NCBI GenBank assembly: GCA_003564925.1
Contig: PXDW01000025.1
Span: forward strand, 1 to 32,355
DNA length: 32,355 bases
DNA from: Candidatus Woesearchaeota archaeon
GTDB lineage: Archaea > Nanobdellota > Nanobdellia > Woesearchaeales > PXDW01
Direction: 5' to 3'
Within the stretch, counting starts at the first letter, position 1, and every line of letters begins with the position of its first letter. The notes beneath the pieces were generated by a model. It was not told the origin of the DNA and ran no database searches. It saw only the letters and a list, made by a program, of their open reading frames with translations. Below, in pieces: positions 31,429 to 32,355 of the stretch. Both the position numbers and the translations under genes were made by a program.

Positions 31429-32325
31429 ATGATTGCGGACAACTATCATAAAATAGACAAAGCTCTTCATAGATCATTCTCTGCAGTAAAAAAGGACATC
31501 GAAATGCTAAGACAACAAAATACTACTATCATTAAAGAAAATAACAGACAACAGAAAAAGATAACTTTTCTTTCAAAAGAGAATAGGAGATTATCTAAAA
31601 AAATTAATGCTTTGTCAAAAAAAGCTGTGCTTGCAGAAGAGAATGAAATTCTTGAAAGAAAAATATATGAATTGGAAGAGGATTTATTTCATGTTTATAA
31701 CAGCAAACTGGATAAAAATAAATTTGAATCTTCAATCAGGGCAATAAAAAAAAATTTAAAAACAAGTGAGAAATCAAACAAAAGCCTGAATGAAAAATTT
31801 AAAGACTTGGAAAAAGATCTGGAAATGTTTTTTGAAGATTTAGAATATCTAAGCGAAAAGATTGAATCACTTGAAAAATCTTTTTCTCAATTAAAAAAAA
31901 TAAAAAAAGACACCAAAGAATTGGAAGTTTCTTTATCTATGTTGAAAAAAGACACTAACTCTTTTATCAAAAAAGAAAGCCTTTCTAGGCAATTCAAAGA
32001 GTTTAGGAAAATAAAAGAAGAATTTATCAGCATAAAGAATTCCATAGATATTGCTGATCTGCGTTATGAAGAGCTGAAAAATAAAGTTAAAAACACAGCC
32101 AACATAAGGGAGTTTATGAATATAAGAAATAGGGTTTATTCAAGGTTAAGGAAGCTGGAGATTAACATTGAAAAAATGAACAATAAGTTAAAAAATATAA
32201 ACGGAAAAGAGCAAAATAAAAAGAAAAAAAAAGGCAAAAAAATACAAAAGGCAAAAAATTCAAAGTTCAAGAGAATCTGGAAAGGCTTTAAAAATTTCTT
32301 TAATGAGAATGATAAAATTAGATAA
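31429..32325 (+). CDS. Coiled-coil protein of unknown function
   Basis: The 298-residue protein is almost all charged heptads from about residue 20 to 260 (KENNRQQKKITFLSKENRRL, LNEKFKDLEKDLEMFFEDLE, SEKIESLEKSFSQLKKIKKD) and ends in a Lys-rich tail (NKKKKKGKKIQ). There is no signal peptide or membrane helix and no enzyme motif. The low-complexity Lys/Glu composition makes homology searches unreliable. I set the start at ATG 31429 on TATA spacing; the TTG at 31345 would add 28 unlike residues rich in Phe and Tyr. A cytoskeletal or scaffold role is possible. The last 30 bases of the window hold only AT-rich sequence. Confidence 0.75.
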   Translation: MIADNYHKIDKALHRSFSAVKKDIEMLRQQNTTIIKENNRQQKKITFLSKENRRLSKKINALSKKAVLAEENEILERKIYELEEDLFHVYNSKLDKNKFESSIRAIKKNLKTSEKSNKSLNEKFKDLEKDLEMFFEDLEYLSEKIESLEKSFSQLKKIKKDTKELEVSLSMLKKDTNSFIKKESLSRQFKEFRKIKEEFISIKNSIDIADLRYEELKNKVKNTANIREFMNIRNRVYSRLRKLEINIEKMNNKLKNINGKEQNKKKKKGKKIQKAKNSKFKRIWKGFKNFFNENDKIR

Positions 32326-32355
32326 TAATATTATATAATCACTATTTTTTATAAA

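Overview
This window looks like a low-GC archaeon, most likely a DPANN lineage of the Woesearchaeota/Pacearchaeota kind. The evidence is archaeal TATA-like boxes centred about 24-29 nt before many start codons (leaderless genes), a HerA-like ATPase, an MCM-like AAA+ protein, four-subunit pyruvate:ferredoxin oxidoreductase, split-subunit ADP-forming acetyl-CoA synthetase, and glycolytic enzymes of bacterial type. The taxonomic call is an inference; there is no rRNA or tRNA gene here to check it.

Layout. 1-3.4 kb: the tail of an unknown gene, a HerA-like ATPase, a 77-residue basic protein made of two repeats, and a two-gene PIN/HTH pair that resembles a toxin-antitoxin locus (all minus strand except the tail). 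3.4-9.3 kb (plus): an MCM-like ATPase, then a cluster resembling a group 3b [NiFe] hydrogenase (sulfhydrogenase): HypA-like, M52 protease-like, beta (Fe-S), gamma (diaphorase), and a single 696-residue protein fusing the small and large subunits. 9.4-12.1 kb (plus): a membrane protein and both subunits of ADP-forming acetyl-CoA synthetase. 12.1-20.5 kb (minus): hydC-hydB-hydA of a trimeric [FeFe] hydrogenase, a membrane protein, a SemiSWEET protein and porG-porD-porA-porB. 20.6-24.3 kb (plus): an MscS channel and PEP synthase. 24.3-25.9 kb (minus): a lipoprotein and a secreted helical protein whose frame is cut by one in-frame TAA. 26.2-32.3 kb (plus): a membrane-anchored winged-helix protein, class II aldolase, an overlapping gap-DUF362-pgk operon, and a coiled-coil protein.

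How it fits together. Glycolysis (aldolase, GAPDH, PGK) makes NADH. PorGDAB oxidises pyruvate to acetyl-CoA and reduced ferredoxin. AcdAB turns acetyl-CoA into acetate and ATP. The HydABC [FeFe] hydrogenase could discharge NADH plus reduced ferredoxin as H2. PEP synthase gives the gluconeogenic direction. Together this is a compact H2-and-acetate fermentation kit. HydA keeps every H-cluster ligand; the HydEFG maturases are not in this window.

The most unusual item is the [NiFe]-like cluster at 4.7-9.3 kb. The fused subunit keeps all 12 Fe-S cysteines of the small subunit, but in its large-subunit half only one of the four Ni-binding cysteines is left and the C-terminal DPCxxC motif is gone. 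The HypA-like protein lacks its Ni-binding His2, the protease-like protein has Lys where the Ni-sensing His should be, and the diaphorase has a broken glycine-rich nucleotide loop. All frames are open. This looks like a hydrogenase-derived electron-transfer complex that lost nickel chemistry as a set and kept its iron-sulfur wiring.
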